Source of the DNA: Proteus vulgaris
GTDB taxonomy: Bacteria > Pseudomonadota > Gammaproteobacteria > Enterobacterales > Enterobacteriaceae
DNA: 64,000 bases
NCBI RefSeq assembly: GCF_033708015.1
Contig: NZ_CP137920.1
Coordinates: 2,232,001-2,296,000, forward strand
Direction: 5' to 3'
The notes under the pieces are model-generated. The model did not search any database. It was not told the DNA's origin and saw only the letters and a list, made by a program, of their open reading frames with translations. Both the position numbers and the translations under genes were made by a program. Positions 36,761 through 45,279 of this stretch are shown in pieces; within the stretch, counting starts at the first letter, position 1; each line of letters starts with the position of its first letter.

Positions 36761-37768
36761 TTAAAGCGGATCCACTTTTAAGCAAGAGACCGCATGGCGG
36801 AAGCTCCCTTCTAATAAAGGTCGTGTTTTGGCACATTCTTCATCTGCCATCGGACAACGTGTACGGAATATACAACCTGATGGTGGATTAATCGGTGAAG
36901 GTAATTCTCCCTCTAATAAATCAATGTGCTTATTACGCTCTTTATCGGGATCAGGAATAGGTACTGCTGACATCAACGCTTTAGTATAAGGATGAAGTGG
37001 ATGATGATAAACTTCATCATAGGTTCCTAACTCCACTGCATGCCCTAAATACATCACCAAGACACGATCTGAAATATGTTTTACCACTGCCAGGTCATGC
37101 GCAATAAAGATCAAAGATAATCCCATCTCTTTTTGAATATCTTTCAGCAAGTTAACCACTTGAGCCTGAATTGATACGTCTAATGCTGAAACAGGTTCAT
37201 CACAAATTACTAATTTTGGTTCTAAAATTAACGCACGCGCAATACCAATACGCTGACATTGTCCACCTGAAAATTCATGAGGATAACGGTTGATTAAATT
37301 TGGCAATAATCCGACTCGCATCATCATTGCTTTGACTTTTTCAACCACCTGCGCCTGTTTCATTTTAGGGTGATAGGTTTTAAGCGGTTCAGCAATAATA
37401 TCGCCAATCGTCATTCTTGGGTTTAAGGAGGCCAGCGGATCTTGGAAAATCATTTGGATATCTTGGCGAATATCGCGCCATTGCTTATTACCCATTCCCA
37501 GTAAATCATTGCCTAACCAAGTGACTGTACCGCCAGAGGCTTTGACTAATCCAATAATGGCTCGCGCAAATGTCGATTTACCACAACCCGATTCACCAAC
37601 CACCCCTAATGTTTCACCTTCATATAAACGTAATGTGACACCATCAACGGCTTTAAGACTTTTTTTAGGTTGCCAGAACCACTGTTTATTATCTTGAACA
37701 TCAAAGTAAACTTTTAAATCATTTACTTCTAAAATAACTTTTCTCTCTTGTAATGTGGCTTGAGTCAT
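36761..37768 (-). CDS. oppF: Oligopeptide ABC transporter ATP-binding protein OppF
   Basis: 335-residue cytoplasmic ATPase, one of the two that power Opp. Walker A GESGCGKST, signature LSGGQ-type EFSGGQCQRIGIARAL, Walker B LVICDEPVSALDVS, and the C-terminal oligopeptide-family domain with GCIFRTRCPMADEECAKTRP. E. coli OppF is 334 residues. The start overlaps the oppD stop by 4 bases (ATGA). Last gene of oppABCDF, followed by a terminator. Confidence 0.97.
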   Translation of the reverse strand: MTQATLQERKVILEVNDLKVYFDVQDNKQWFWQPKKSLKAVDGVTLRLYEGETLGVVGESGCGKSTFARAIIGLVKASGGTVTWLGNDLLGMGNKQWRDIRQDIQMIFQDPLASLNPRMTIGDIIAEPLKTYHPKMKQAQVVEKVKAMMMRVGLLPNLINRYPHEFSGGQCQRIGIARALILEPKLVICDEPVSALDVSIQAQVVNLLKDIQKEMGLSLIFIAHDLAVVKHISDRVLVMYLGHAVELGTYDEVYHHPLHPYTKALMSAVPIPDPDKERNKHIDLLEGELPSPINPPSGCIFRTRCPMADEECAKTRPLLEGSFRHAVSCLKVDPL

Positions 37769-38751
37769 ACCAATTCCTCCACCGCTTTAAAACAGGCACG
37801 TAATCGCCCTTGTGCAAATTGCGCTAATTGAGGTTCACTCGTTAAGCATTGCTCTGTTGCATACTGGCAACGTGGTTGGAATGGGCAGCCTTTTGGTAAA
37901 CGCAATAAATTAGGCGGATTTCCTGGAATGGTGGCGAGTCGTTCATCTTCACCATCTAAGCGAGGAACAGCCTGTAACAATCCAATAGAGTATGGATGTG
38001 AGGGTTGATAGAAGATATCACGCGCTTTACCGTACTCCATGGTACGACCTGCGTACATCACCAAGACTTTATCACAGATACCCGCAACAACCCCCAAGTC
38101 ATGGGTGATCATAATAATCGCGGTGTTTAAGTCACTCTTAAGCTCATTGAGTAAGGTCATGATCTGAGCTTGAACCGTCACATCAAGTGCCGTTGTCGGT
38201 TCATCAGCAATTAAAAGTTTTGGCTTACAGAGCAATGCCATAGCAATCATTACGCGTTGACGCATGCCTCCTGAAAACTCATGAGGATACATACTCATAC
38301 GTTTATGGGCTTCTGGCATTTTTACCGCATCTAACATACGTACTGATTCTGCATAAGCATCGTTTTTACTCATGCCTTTATGTAACATTAATACTTCAAT
38401 AAGCTGCGCACCGACTTTCATATACGGGTTTAATGAGGTCATTGGATCTTGAAATATCATGGATATTTCTTCAGCACGCATTTTATTTAATTCACTTTGG
38501 CGCAGATTTAAGATCTCGCGACCATTAAAGTTTGCACTACCCGCTGTGCGACCATTTTTCGCTAATAAGCCCATTAATGCGAATGCGGTTTGGGATTTAC
38601 CTGAACCCGATTCACCGACGATCCCTAGGGTTTCACCAGCGGCTAATTCAAAGTTGAGTTTATTAACGGCAGTAACATCACCATCTGGTGTACCAAAAGT
38701 CACACAGAGATCTTTAACACTTAATAACGACTTGCTTGTTGAATTTGTCAT
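37765..38751 (-). CDS. oppD: Oligopeptide ABC transporter ATP-binding protein OppD
   Basis: 328 residues. Walker A GESGSGKSQ, signature EFSGGMRQRVMIAMAL, Walker B LLIADEPTTALDVTVQ, H-loop MITHDLGVVAG, and the C-terminal cysteine cluster GCPFQPRCQYATEQC characteristic of the OppD/DppD group, which binds an iron-sulphur cluster in some members. Lies 10 bases after oppC and overlaps oppF. Confidence 0.97.
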   Translation of the reverse strand: MTNSTSKSLLSVKDLCVTFGTPDGDVTAVNKLNFELAAGETLGIVGESGSGKSQTAFALMGLLAKNGRTAGSANFNGREILNLRQSELNKMRAEEISMIFQDPMTSLNPYMKVGAQLIEVLMLHKGMSKNDAYAESVRMLDAVKMPEAHKRMSMYPHEFSGGMRQRVMIAMALLCKPKLLIADEPTTALDVTVQAQIMTLLNELKSDLNTAIIMITHDLGVVAGICDKVLVMYAGRTMEYGKARDIFYQPSHPYSIGLLQAVPRLDGEDERLATIPGNPPNLLRLPKGCPFQPRCQYATEQCLTSEPQLAQFAQGRLRACFKAVEELV

Positions 38752-38761
38752 TTTGTTCTCC

Positions 38762-39670
38762 TTAACGATCTTTCGGGTCTAATGCGTCACGTAAGCCGTC
38801 ACCGATAAAGTTAAAGCAAAACAGTGTGACAACTAAGAACGAAGCCGGGAAAAGTAACAACCAAGGAGAAACTTCCATTGAATTTGCACCATCGCTTAAT
38901 AGTGCTCCCCAACTACTTAATGGCTCTTGTGTTCCTAACCCTAAGAAGCTTAAGAAGGATTCAAATAAAATCATACTAGGGACTAATAAAGAGGCATAAA
39001 CCACCACCACACCCAGTACGTTAGGGACGATATGTCTTAACACGATATTGCGTGATGACACCCCACAAACTAACGCAGCTTCAATAAATTCCTTGCGTTT
39101 TAGGCTTAAGGTTTGTCCTCTTACTATACGAGCCATATCGAGCCAAGATACCATTCCGATCGCAACAAAGATCAGTAAGATATTTTGACCAAAGAAGGTC
39201 ACTAATAAGATAACAAAGAACATAAATGGGAATGAGTTTAAGATTTCCAGTAAACGCATCATCACAGAGTCAACACGTCCACCAATATAACCTGCCATTG
39301 CGCCATACAGCGTACCAACAATTACGGCAACAAAGGCTGCTGCAATACCCACCATTAATGAAATACGTCCACCAATCGCAACACGGACTAATAAGTCACG
39401 ACCTGATGAGTCCGTGCCAAAATAGTGAGAAGAGGCAAAATCAGGTGCCATTGACATCATTTCCCAATCAGTATCGTCATAAACAAAAGGCGATAACATA
39501 GGGGCAAAAATAACAAATAATATAATGAAGAAAAGCAATACAAGGCTCGTGATGGCCGCTTTATTGTGCATAAAACGACGACGAGCATCTTGCCATAAAC
39601 TACGACCTTCAATATCTAGCTGCTCCGAGAAATTCCCCAGAGCTTCGCTGTTTTCTTTCAGTGATAACAT
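38762..39670 (-). CDS. oppC: Oligopeptide ABC transporter permease OppC
   Basis: 302-residue inner-membrane permease with six helices. N-terminal cytoplasmic part ending LWQDARRRFMHNKAAITSLVLL, periplasmic start HYFGTDSSGRDLLVR, and the EAA-type loop AALVCGVSSRNIVLRHIVPNVLG. Pairs with OppB. Same length as E. coli OppC. Follows oppB by 18 bases. Confidence 0.97.
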   Translation of the reverse strand: MLSLKENSEALGNFSEQLDIEGRSLWQDARRRFMHNKAAITSLVLLFFIILFVIFAPMLSPFVYDDTDWEMMSMAPDFASSHYFGTDSSGRDLLVRVAIGGRISLMVGIAAAFVAVIVGTLYGAMAGYIGGRVDSVMMRLLEILNSFPFMFFVILLVTFFGQNILLIFVAIGMVSWLDMARIVRGQTLSLKRKEFIEAALVCGVSSRNIVLRHIVPNVLGVVVVYASLLVPSMILFESFLSFLGLGTQEPLSSWGALLSDGANSMEVSPWLLLFPASFLVVTLFCFNFIGDGLRDALDPKDR

Positions 39671-39688
39671 AACGTGCTCCAGTGTCTA

Positions 39689-40609
39689 TTAATAACGAAT
39701 TTTCGGATCAATAACGGCATATAAAATATCGACAATCGCATTAAAGAAAATCGTTAATGCACCTACGATAATGGTTAAACTTAATACCAATGAGTAATCT
39801 CGGTTTAAAGCACCATTCACGAATAATTGTCCGATACCCGGTAATCCAAAGATAGTTTCAATCACCATAGAGCCCGTAATAATACCGACGAATGCAGGCC
39901 CCATATAAGAGATAACAGGTAGCAACGCAGGTTTTAAAGCATGACGCAGTACAATTCTTTTCATCGGCAAGCCTTTCGCTTTTGCCGTTCTGATAAAGTT
40001 TGAGTGTAAAACTTCAATCATTGAACTACGGGTAATACGCGAGATACTGGCAATATAAGAAAGCGATAACGCAATCATAGGTAGCAACATATATTGCACT
40101 GCTCCCCCATTCCAGCCCCCCGCCGGCAACCACCTTAGCGAGATAGCGAAAATAAGAACCAGTAATGGTGCGACAACGAAACTCGGTATTACAACCCCCG
40201 TCATGGCAAAAGTCATGACGGTATAATCCCATTTGGTGTTTTGATTCAGTGCGGCTATCACGCCTGCCCCCACACCTAAAATGACAGCGAAAATAAATGC
40301 CGACAACCCTAATTTAGCCGAAACAGGGAATGCTTTACCGACTAAGGTGTTTACACTGTAGTCTTTATATTTAAAAGAAGGCCCCAAATCCCCTTTCGAC
40401 AATTGAATTAAATAATCGAAGTATTGCTTATAAATGGGATCATTTAAGTGATATTTCGCTTCAATATTTGCCATAACTTCCGGTGGAAGTTTTCTTTCCC
40501 CTGTAAAAGGGCTACCGGGTGCCAAACGCATCATAAAAAACGAAATCGTTATTAGAATAAATAGAGTCGGTATCGCTTCTAAAAAGCGACGAAATATAAA
40601 TTTGAGCAT
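39689..40609 (-). CDS. oppB: Oligopeptide ABC transporter permease OppB
   Basis: 306 residues as in E. coli OppB. First helix FRRFLEAIPTLFILITISFFMMRLAPGSPF, EAA loop TAKAKGLPMKRIVLRHALKPALLP, and GSMVIETIFGLPGIGQLFVNG near the end. Separated from oppA by a 78-base gap with a terminator-like hairpin, so the membrane and ATPase genes should be expressed below the binding protein. Confidence 0.97.
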   Translation of the reverse strand: MLKFIFRRFLEAIPTLFILITISFFMMRLAPGSPFTGERKLPPEVMANIEAKYHLNDPIYKQYFDYLIQLSKGDLGPSFKYKDYSVNTLVGKAFPVSAKLGLSAFIFAVILGVGAGVIAALNQNTKWDYTVMTFAMTGVVIPSFVVAPLLVLIFAISLRWLPAGGWNGGAVQYMLLPMIALSLSYIASISRITRSSMIEVLHSNFIRTAKAKGLPMKRIVLRHALKPALLPVISYMGPAFVGIITGSMVIETIFGLPGIGQLFVNGALNRDYSLVLSLTIIVGALTIFFNAIVDILYAVIDPKIRY

Positions 40610-40653
40610 TGCCCGTTCCTATAACACAAACCTATTCAGGCGTGACGATAAAA

Positions 40654-40680
40654 AGACCTTGTCTTAAGCAGACAAGGTCT
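40654..40680 (-). terminator. Partial terminator between oppA and oppB
   Basis: Stem AGACCTTGTC / GACAAGGTCT with a 7-base loop, followed by TTTTTATCG on the minus strand, starting 7 bases past the oppA stop. In Opp-type operons such a hairpin keeps the binding protein in excess. Confidence 0.82.
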
Positions 40681-40687
40681 CGCCCGA

Positions 40688-42325
40688 TTACTTAGCAATA
40701 ATGTACAAGTCTTTAGTATGTAAATTATCTAATGGATCTTTACCTGAATAACCACCCACATAAGGTTTAACTAAACGGGTGTTTACATAGTAGTAAAGCG
40801 GAACAATCGCCGAATCTTTATCTAATACGCCTTCAGCTTTTTGATAAATGGCGGCACGTTCGTCATCAGATTTCACACGTAAAGATTCTTTGATCAATGC
40901 GTCAAATTCTGTGTTTTTATAGTGAACCGTGTTGTTACTGCTGTAAGACAGCATCATGTTTAGGAATGAAGAAGGTTCGTTATAATCTGCACACCAGCCC
41001 GCACGTGCAACATCATAAGTTCCTTGGTGACGTGTATCTAAGAACGTTTTCCACTCTTGGTTTTCAAGAGACACCTCTGCACCTAAATTTTTCTTCCAAA
41101 TTGAAGAAGCGGCAATTGCCACTTTTTTATGAAGATCAGAAGTATTGTACAGAAGTTTAAATTTCAGTGGGTTTGCTTTGTTGTAGCCCGCCTCTTCTAA
41201 CAATTGACGTGCTTTTTCATTACGTTGCTCTTGAGTCCAAGTCGCAAACCACTCTGGTTTGCTCTCTTTAATTCCATCTGTGAATGGTGGGGTAAAGCCA
41301 TAGGCTGGGATATCACCTTGGTTTTTCACTTTATAAGTGATGATATCTCTGTCCATTGATAGTTTCAGCGCTTCACGAACACGAGGATCGTTAAATGGGG
41401 CTTTTTCATTATTAATTTCATAATAATATGTACATAAGTATGGGCTTATACGCAATTCATCTGGGATCTCTTTTTTCAGTTTTTGGAAAAGTTCGATCGG
41501 TAAATTGCTATATGTCATGTCGATTTCACCCGCACGATAGCGGTTTACGTCAGTCACTTCTGATGAAATAGGTAAAAATGTGACTTTATCTATAACAGTA
41601 CTTTTATTATCCCAATATGTCGGGCTACGCTCTAAAACAATACGTTCGTTGACTGTCCAATCTTTTAAATTATAAGCGCCGTTGCCGACGAAATTAGCGG
41701 GTTGTGTCCATTTTTCACCAAATTTTTCAATCACTTTTTGATTAACTGGCGACATGGAGGAGTGAGCTAATAGTTTTGGTAAATAAGGCACCGCTTCAGA
41801 TAAAGTAATTTCTAATGTGTTGTTATCTAATGCCTTAACACCTAAGTCTGTGGCTTTTTTCTTACCTGCGATAATATCGTCGATATTCACGATATGTGCA
41901 TATTGCAGATAGCTTTCATAAGGAGATGCCGTATTAGGATCGGCTAAACGTTGCCAGCTATAAACAAAATCTTGTGCTGTAACGGGGTCACCATTTGACC
42001 ATTTAGCACCTTCACGAATTTTAAATGTCCAAACAGTAAAATCTTTATTTTCCCAGCTAGTTGCAGAGCCTGGTAGAATTTCGCCATCTGGTCCAACAAT
42101 CGTAACGCCTTCGAAGAGATCACGTGCTAATGCAGATTCAGGTACGCCTTCGATTTTATGAGGATCAAGCGATTGTGGCTCAGAGCCATTATTACGTACA
42201 AGGACTTGTTTTTCAGCTAATTTCACCCCATCAGGAACAACTGCGGCGTTAGCCGTTAGCGCTGACAATCCAAAGATTGCACTTATTGCAATCGCCAACG
42301 CACTCTTTTTAGTTAAATGACTCAT
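40688..42325 (-). CDS. oppA: Periplasmic oligopeptide-binding protein OppA
   Basis: 545 residues, signal peptide SALAIAISAIFGLSALTANA. Family 5 solute-binding protein: NNGSEPQSLDPHKIEGVPES, LFEGVTIVGPDGEILPG, KWSNGDPVTAQDFVYSWQRL, RAGEIDMTYSNLP, and YLCTYYYEINNEKAPFNDPRVREAL. Binds peptides of 2-5 residues and delivers them to OppBC. Immediately upstream on the same strand is a second OppA-like gene. The long upstream gap (270 bases) holds the promoter. Confidence 0.96.
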   Translation of the reverse strand: MSHLTKKSALAIAISAIFGLSALTANAAVVPDGVKLAEKQVLVRNNGSEPQSLDPHKIEGVPESALARDLFEGVTIVGPDGEILPGSATSWENKDFTVWTFKIREGAKWSNGDPVTAQDFVYSWQRLADPNTASPYESYLQYAHIVNIDDIIAGKKKATDLGVKALDNNTLEITLSEAVPYLPKLLAHSSMSPVNQKVIEKFGEKWTQPANFVGNGAYNLKDWTVNERIVLERSPTYWDNKSTVIDKVTFLPISSEVTDVNRYRAGEIDMTYSNLPIELFQKLKKEIPDELRISPYLCTYYYEINNEKAPFNDPRVREALKLSMDRDIITYKVKNQGDIPAYGFTPPFTDGIKESKPEWFATWTQEQRNEKARQLLEEAGYNKANPLKFKLLYNTSDLHKKVAIAASSIWKKNLGAEVSLENQEWKTFLDTRHQGTYDVARAGWCADYNEPSSFLNMMLSYSSNNTVHYKNTEFDALIKESLRVKSDDERAAIYQKAEGVLDKDSAIVPLYYYVNTRLVKPYVGGYSGKDPLDNLHTKDLYIIAK

Positions 42326-42595
42326 CTTATAAAGTACTCCCAGTTAGTGAGTTGGTTGTTAGACAACCATTCTGTGATGTTCGGTTGTGTTTTAGAACGG
42401 TTTACACAACTTATTGTTTTTACAAAAAATAAATAAATCTTGCTTATTTGCTATCTGTGCTTAATTGCCAGATAGCATTATAATTTTTTATGCCGCTATC
42501 TTTTTCATGTAGCTTTTTATTGTTTCGCTACTTTTTAAATGACGTCGAATGATTCAAATCGTACATAACTATAGAAAATCGATAATTTACCAGTT

Positions 42596-44233
42596 TTAGT
42601 TATCTACCTTTATAAAATAGCGCTTTAAGTCCGTATAATCAAAGGGGTCTTTGCCTGTAAATCCACCTATTTTTGGACTAACCAATCTAACACTGACACG
42701 GTAATAGACAGGCACTATCGCAGAATCCTTGTCTAGCAGGGCTTCAGCACGTTGATAGAGCTGATGGCGAGCCTCTTTATCAACGGCAATTGAGGCATTA
42801 TTTAATGCATCATCGTAATCATTATTTTCATAAAAGACGGTATTAAGGCTACTTGTGGAAAGAAACGAGTTTAAAAATGAGGTTGGTTCATTATAATCCG
42901 CGCACCATGTCGCCCTCGCGACTTGGTAATTTCCTTGATTACGGTTTTCTAATGCCGTTTTCCACTCTTGGTTTTGCAACGTCACATTTGCACCAATACT
43001 TTTTTTCCACATTGATGCTGCCGCTATTGCCTGCTGTTTGTTTTGATCTGAAGTATTGTAGAGCAAAGTAAAAGTCAGTGGATTATGTGCATCAAATCCT
43101 GCTTCTTTTAATAATTCACGCGCCCTTTCATTACGTTGTTGTTGTGTCCAATACGACCATTTGGGTGGTTTAAAATTGCCATTACCAATAAAAGAAGGAG
43201 TAAATGAATAAGCGGGTATTTGCCCTTGTCCCATTATTTTCTCAGCAATCACTTGTCTATCAAGAGTCAGTTTCACTGCTTCACGAACACGGGGATCATC
43301 AAAAGGCGCTTTTTTATTATTTAATTCATAATAGAAAGTACATAAATACGGTGTGACATGTAAATTCTCTGGCTGCTCTTGCTTCATCTTTCTATAAAGA
43401 ACAGGAGGAATAGCGCTATTAGTGATATCTATTTCACCACTACGATAGCGATTTATATCACTGGTTTCTGAGCTAATTGGTAAAAATGTGGCTTGTTCAA
43501 TAATGGTGTTTTTATTATCCCAATAAAGTGGATTACGTTTTAAAGTGATCTTTTCATTTACAACCCAATCTTCAATAACATAAGCACCATTACCAACAAA
43601 GTTTTCTGGGCGAGTCCAATTTACACCATATTTTTCAACAATCTCTTTTTTAACTGGTTTTAATGGAGTATGGCTGACCATATCAACTAAGTAAGGAATT
43701 GGCTTGGTTAAACGGACTTGCAAAGTATGAGGATCTATCGCTTTCACACCTAATGTTTCAGGGGATTTTTTGCCACTAAGAATATCTGCAACATTTTCAA
43801 CATAAGCATATTCGAGATAACTGGCATAAGGTGAACCTGTTTTAGGATCTACCACTCGGCGCCAGCTATAAACAAAGTCTTCAGCGGTAACGGGTGAGCC
43901 ATCACTCCACTTTGCATCTTCTCGCAAATAAAATGTCCACACCTTGTTATCATCCGTTTCCCAACGTTGTGCAACACCAGGCATACTTTCACCATTCGGT
44001 CCAACATAGGTCAATCCCTCTAATAAATTTAAAATAATATTCGTTTCTGGTGCACCTTCTACTTTGTGCGGATCGAGGGATGAAACTTCAGTGCCGTTAT
44101 TAATCACAATATTCTGTTGTTTCGCCAGAATAGTGCCCTCAGGAAGAGTGACGGCATGAGAAAAAAAGGAGGTTAAGACAAGTGACATGATACTGAGTGG
44201 AAACACTGTTTTTAACGTAACTTTATTTTTCAT
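42596..44233 (-). CDS. Second OppA-like oligopeptide-binding protein
   Basis: 545 residues from ATG 44233, preceded by GGAGAGG; the open frame continues 15 codons further. Signal peptide with LSIMSLVLTSFFSHA. Aligns closely with OppA along its whole length: NNGTEVSSLDPHKVEGAPET, KWSDGSPVTAEDFVYSWRRV, YRSGEIDITNSAIP, YLCTFYYELNNKKAPFDDPRVREAV. Tandem duplication of oppA with some divergence; as with MppA in E. coli it may give OppBCDF a different peptide preference (inferred). No clear terminator separates it from oppA. Confidence 0.92.
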   Translation of the reverse strand: MKNKVTLKTVFPLSIMSLVLTSFFSHAVTLPEGTILAKQQNIVINNGTEVSSLDPHKVEGAPETNIILNLLEGLTYVGPNGESMPGVAQRWETDDNKVWTFYLREDAKWSDGSPVTAEDFVYSWRRVVDPKTGSPYASYLEYAYVENVADILSGKKSPETLGVKAIDPHTLQVRLTKPIPYLVDMVSHTPLKPVKKEIVEKYGVNWTRPENFVGNGAYVIEDWVVNEKITLKRNPLYWDNKNTIIEQATFLPISSETSDINRYRSGEIDITNSAIPPVLYRKMKQEQPENLHVTPYLCTFYYELNNKKAPFDDPRVREAVKLTLDRQVIAEKIMGQGQIPAYSFTPSFIGNGNFKPPKWSYWTQQQRNERARELLKEAGFDAHNPLTFTLLYNTSDQNKQQAIAAASMWKKSIGANVTLQNQEWKTALENRNQGNYQVARATWCADYNEPTSFLNSFLSTSSLNTVFYENNDYDDALNNASIAVDKEARHQLYQRAEALLDKDSAIVPVYYRVSVRLVSPKIGGFTGKDPFDYTDLKRYFIKVDN

Positions 44234-44278
44234 GGGTACCTCTCCTAATAAACAATAATTTATAGCGGGGTCGCGCAA

Positions 44279-44810
44279 TTAACGATATGTATCGTTGTTA
44301 AATTTTGATTGTAATATTTATGGCTCTCAAACGTTTAATAATATTAATGAGATAAAAATGATACCAACACTCTTCTTTTTTACTCTTATCGTAAATTTTG
44401 TCAATTAATGCGGTATTCTTATCACTTAACTTTATTGAGCCCTCTAGAGTTCTATCCTGAGAAAATAAAAAATATATATCGAGAGAAGCAAAACAACAAA
44501 TAAACATTAAATTAACATCATGCAAGTTTTATAGATAGAAAACCTACTTAGCTCACAAAATTAATATAATTAGGATGGATTTTATCCGACTAACAGAACT
44601 TTATGGTGCTTTATTTGTAAAGAATTTCTCTTTACAATTAATTGAAAATAACAATAAATTCACCTTTAAGATGAATAACAATTCTAATCTAAAAATATTT
44701 ATAGATTATTAAATATTCACTTTTATTATTTGTTTTTAAAAATTAGTCTAAATTTTTAGTTGAAATAGAATTAGGCCATTTTTCATTTATATTTCTATAT
44801 GTTAGATAAA
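44279..44810. other. AT-rich intergenic region, no gene seen
   Basis: About 530 bases between the second oppA and the nir-cys scar. A 75-codon open frame on the minus strand starts only at a TTG without a ribosome site and is not convincing. Should hold the promoter of the second oppA. Confidence 0.4.
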
Positions 44811-44813
44811 AAA

Positions 44814-44848
44814 ACCTCTTTAATATACATATCGGATATTAAAGAGGT
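44814..44848 (-). terminator. Retained terminator of the decayed nir-cysG operon
   Basis: Perfect 13-base stem ACCTCTTTAATAT / ATATTAAAGAGGT, followed on the minus strand by seven T. It lies 36 bases past the relic cysG stop codon. Confidence 0.85.
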
Positions 44849-44883
44849 ATTTAGTTTTAAAATGATACCCTCAATTTTTTCAG

Positions 44884-45107
44884 CTAGTTAGCTGATTTTG
44901 ATTGAAACCATTGTAGCTTCTCATTCAGTTTGACGACCTCTCCCACAATCATCAAAACGGGGCTTTTCATGGTTTCTGCCATCTCTGTTAGTTGACGTAA
45001 TTGACCAACAACGACTTTTTGTGTTGTTAATGTCCCTTCTCGATATAACGATGTCCTACCATACCGTTACCAATGATTGCGAGTATTTCATCATCATGCT
45101 CTTGCGG
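44884..45107 (-). pseudogene. Relic nirB'-'cysG deletion fusion
   Basis: Minus strand 45107-45039 encodes ...EILAIIGNGMVGHRYIE, matching the N-terminus of nitrite reductase large subunit NirB (LAIIGNGMVGHRFIE). From 45042 to the TAG at 44884 another frame encodes REGTLTTQKVVVGQLRQL..., then MIVGEVVKLNEKLQWF, the C-terminal end of CysG / uroporphyrin-III methyltransferase. In E. coli the operon order is nirB-nirD-nirC-cysG on one strand, so one deletion could have joined the start of nirB to the end of cysG and lost everything between. The nirB frame lacks a start codon (TAA precedes it) and hits a stop just after the joint. Not functional. Confidence 0.85.
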
Positions 45108-45279
45108 TTAATTATTCTTCCACCATAATTAATCATGATTGCTTATAACGAAGTGTTATATGTAAGCGTAATTAAAACTTTGCGCATTGGTCACGTTTTG
45201 CCTAAGTTAATTTCACAAAGTAATAACTAATAAGTTATTGACATAACGACTTTAGCTATACCGTTTCAGGGAGCGTCTC

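Noticed and set aside
44298..44525. 75-codon open frame on the minus strand upstream of the second oppA
   Set aside because: It starts only with TTG without a ribosome site, has no recognisable motif and lies in very AT-rich intergenic DNA.
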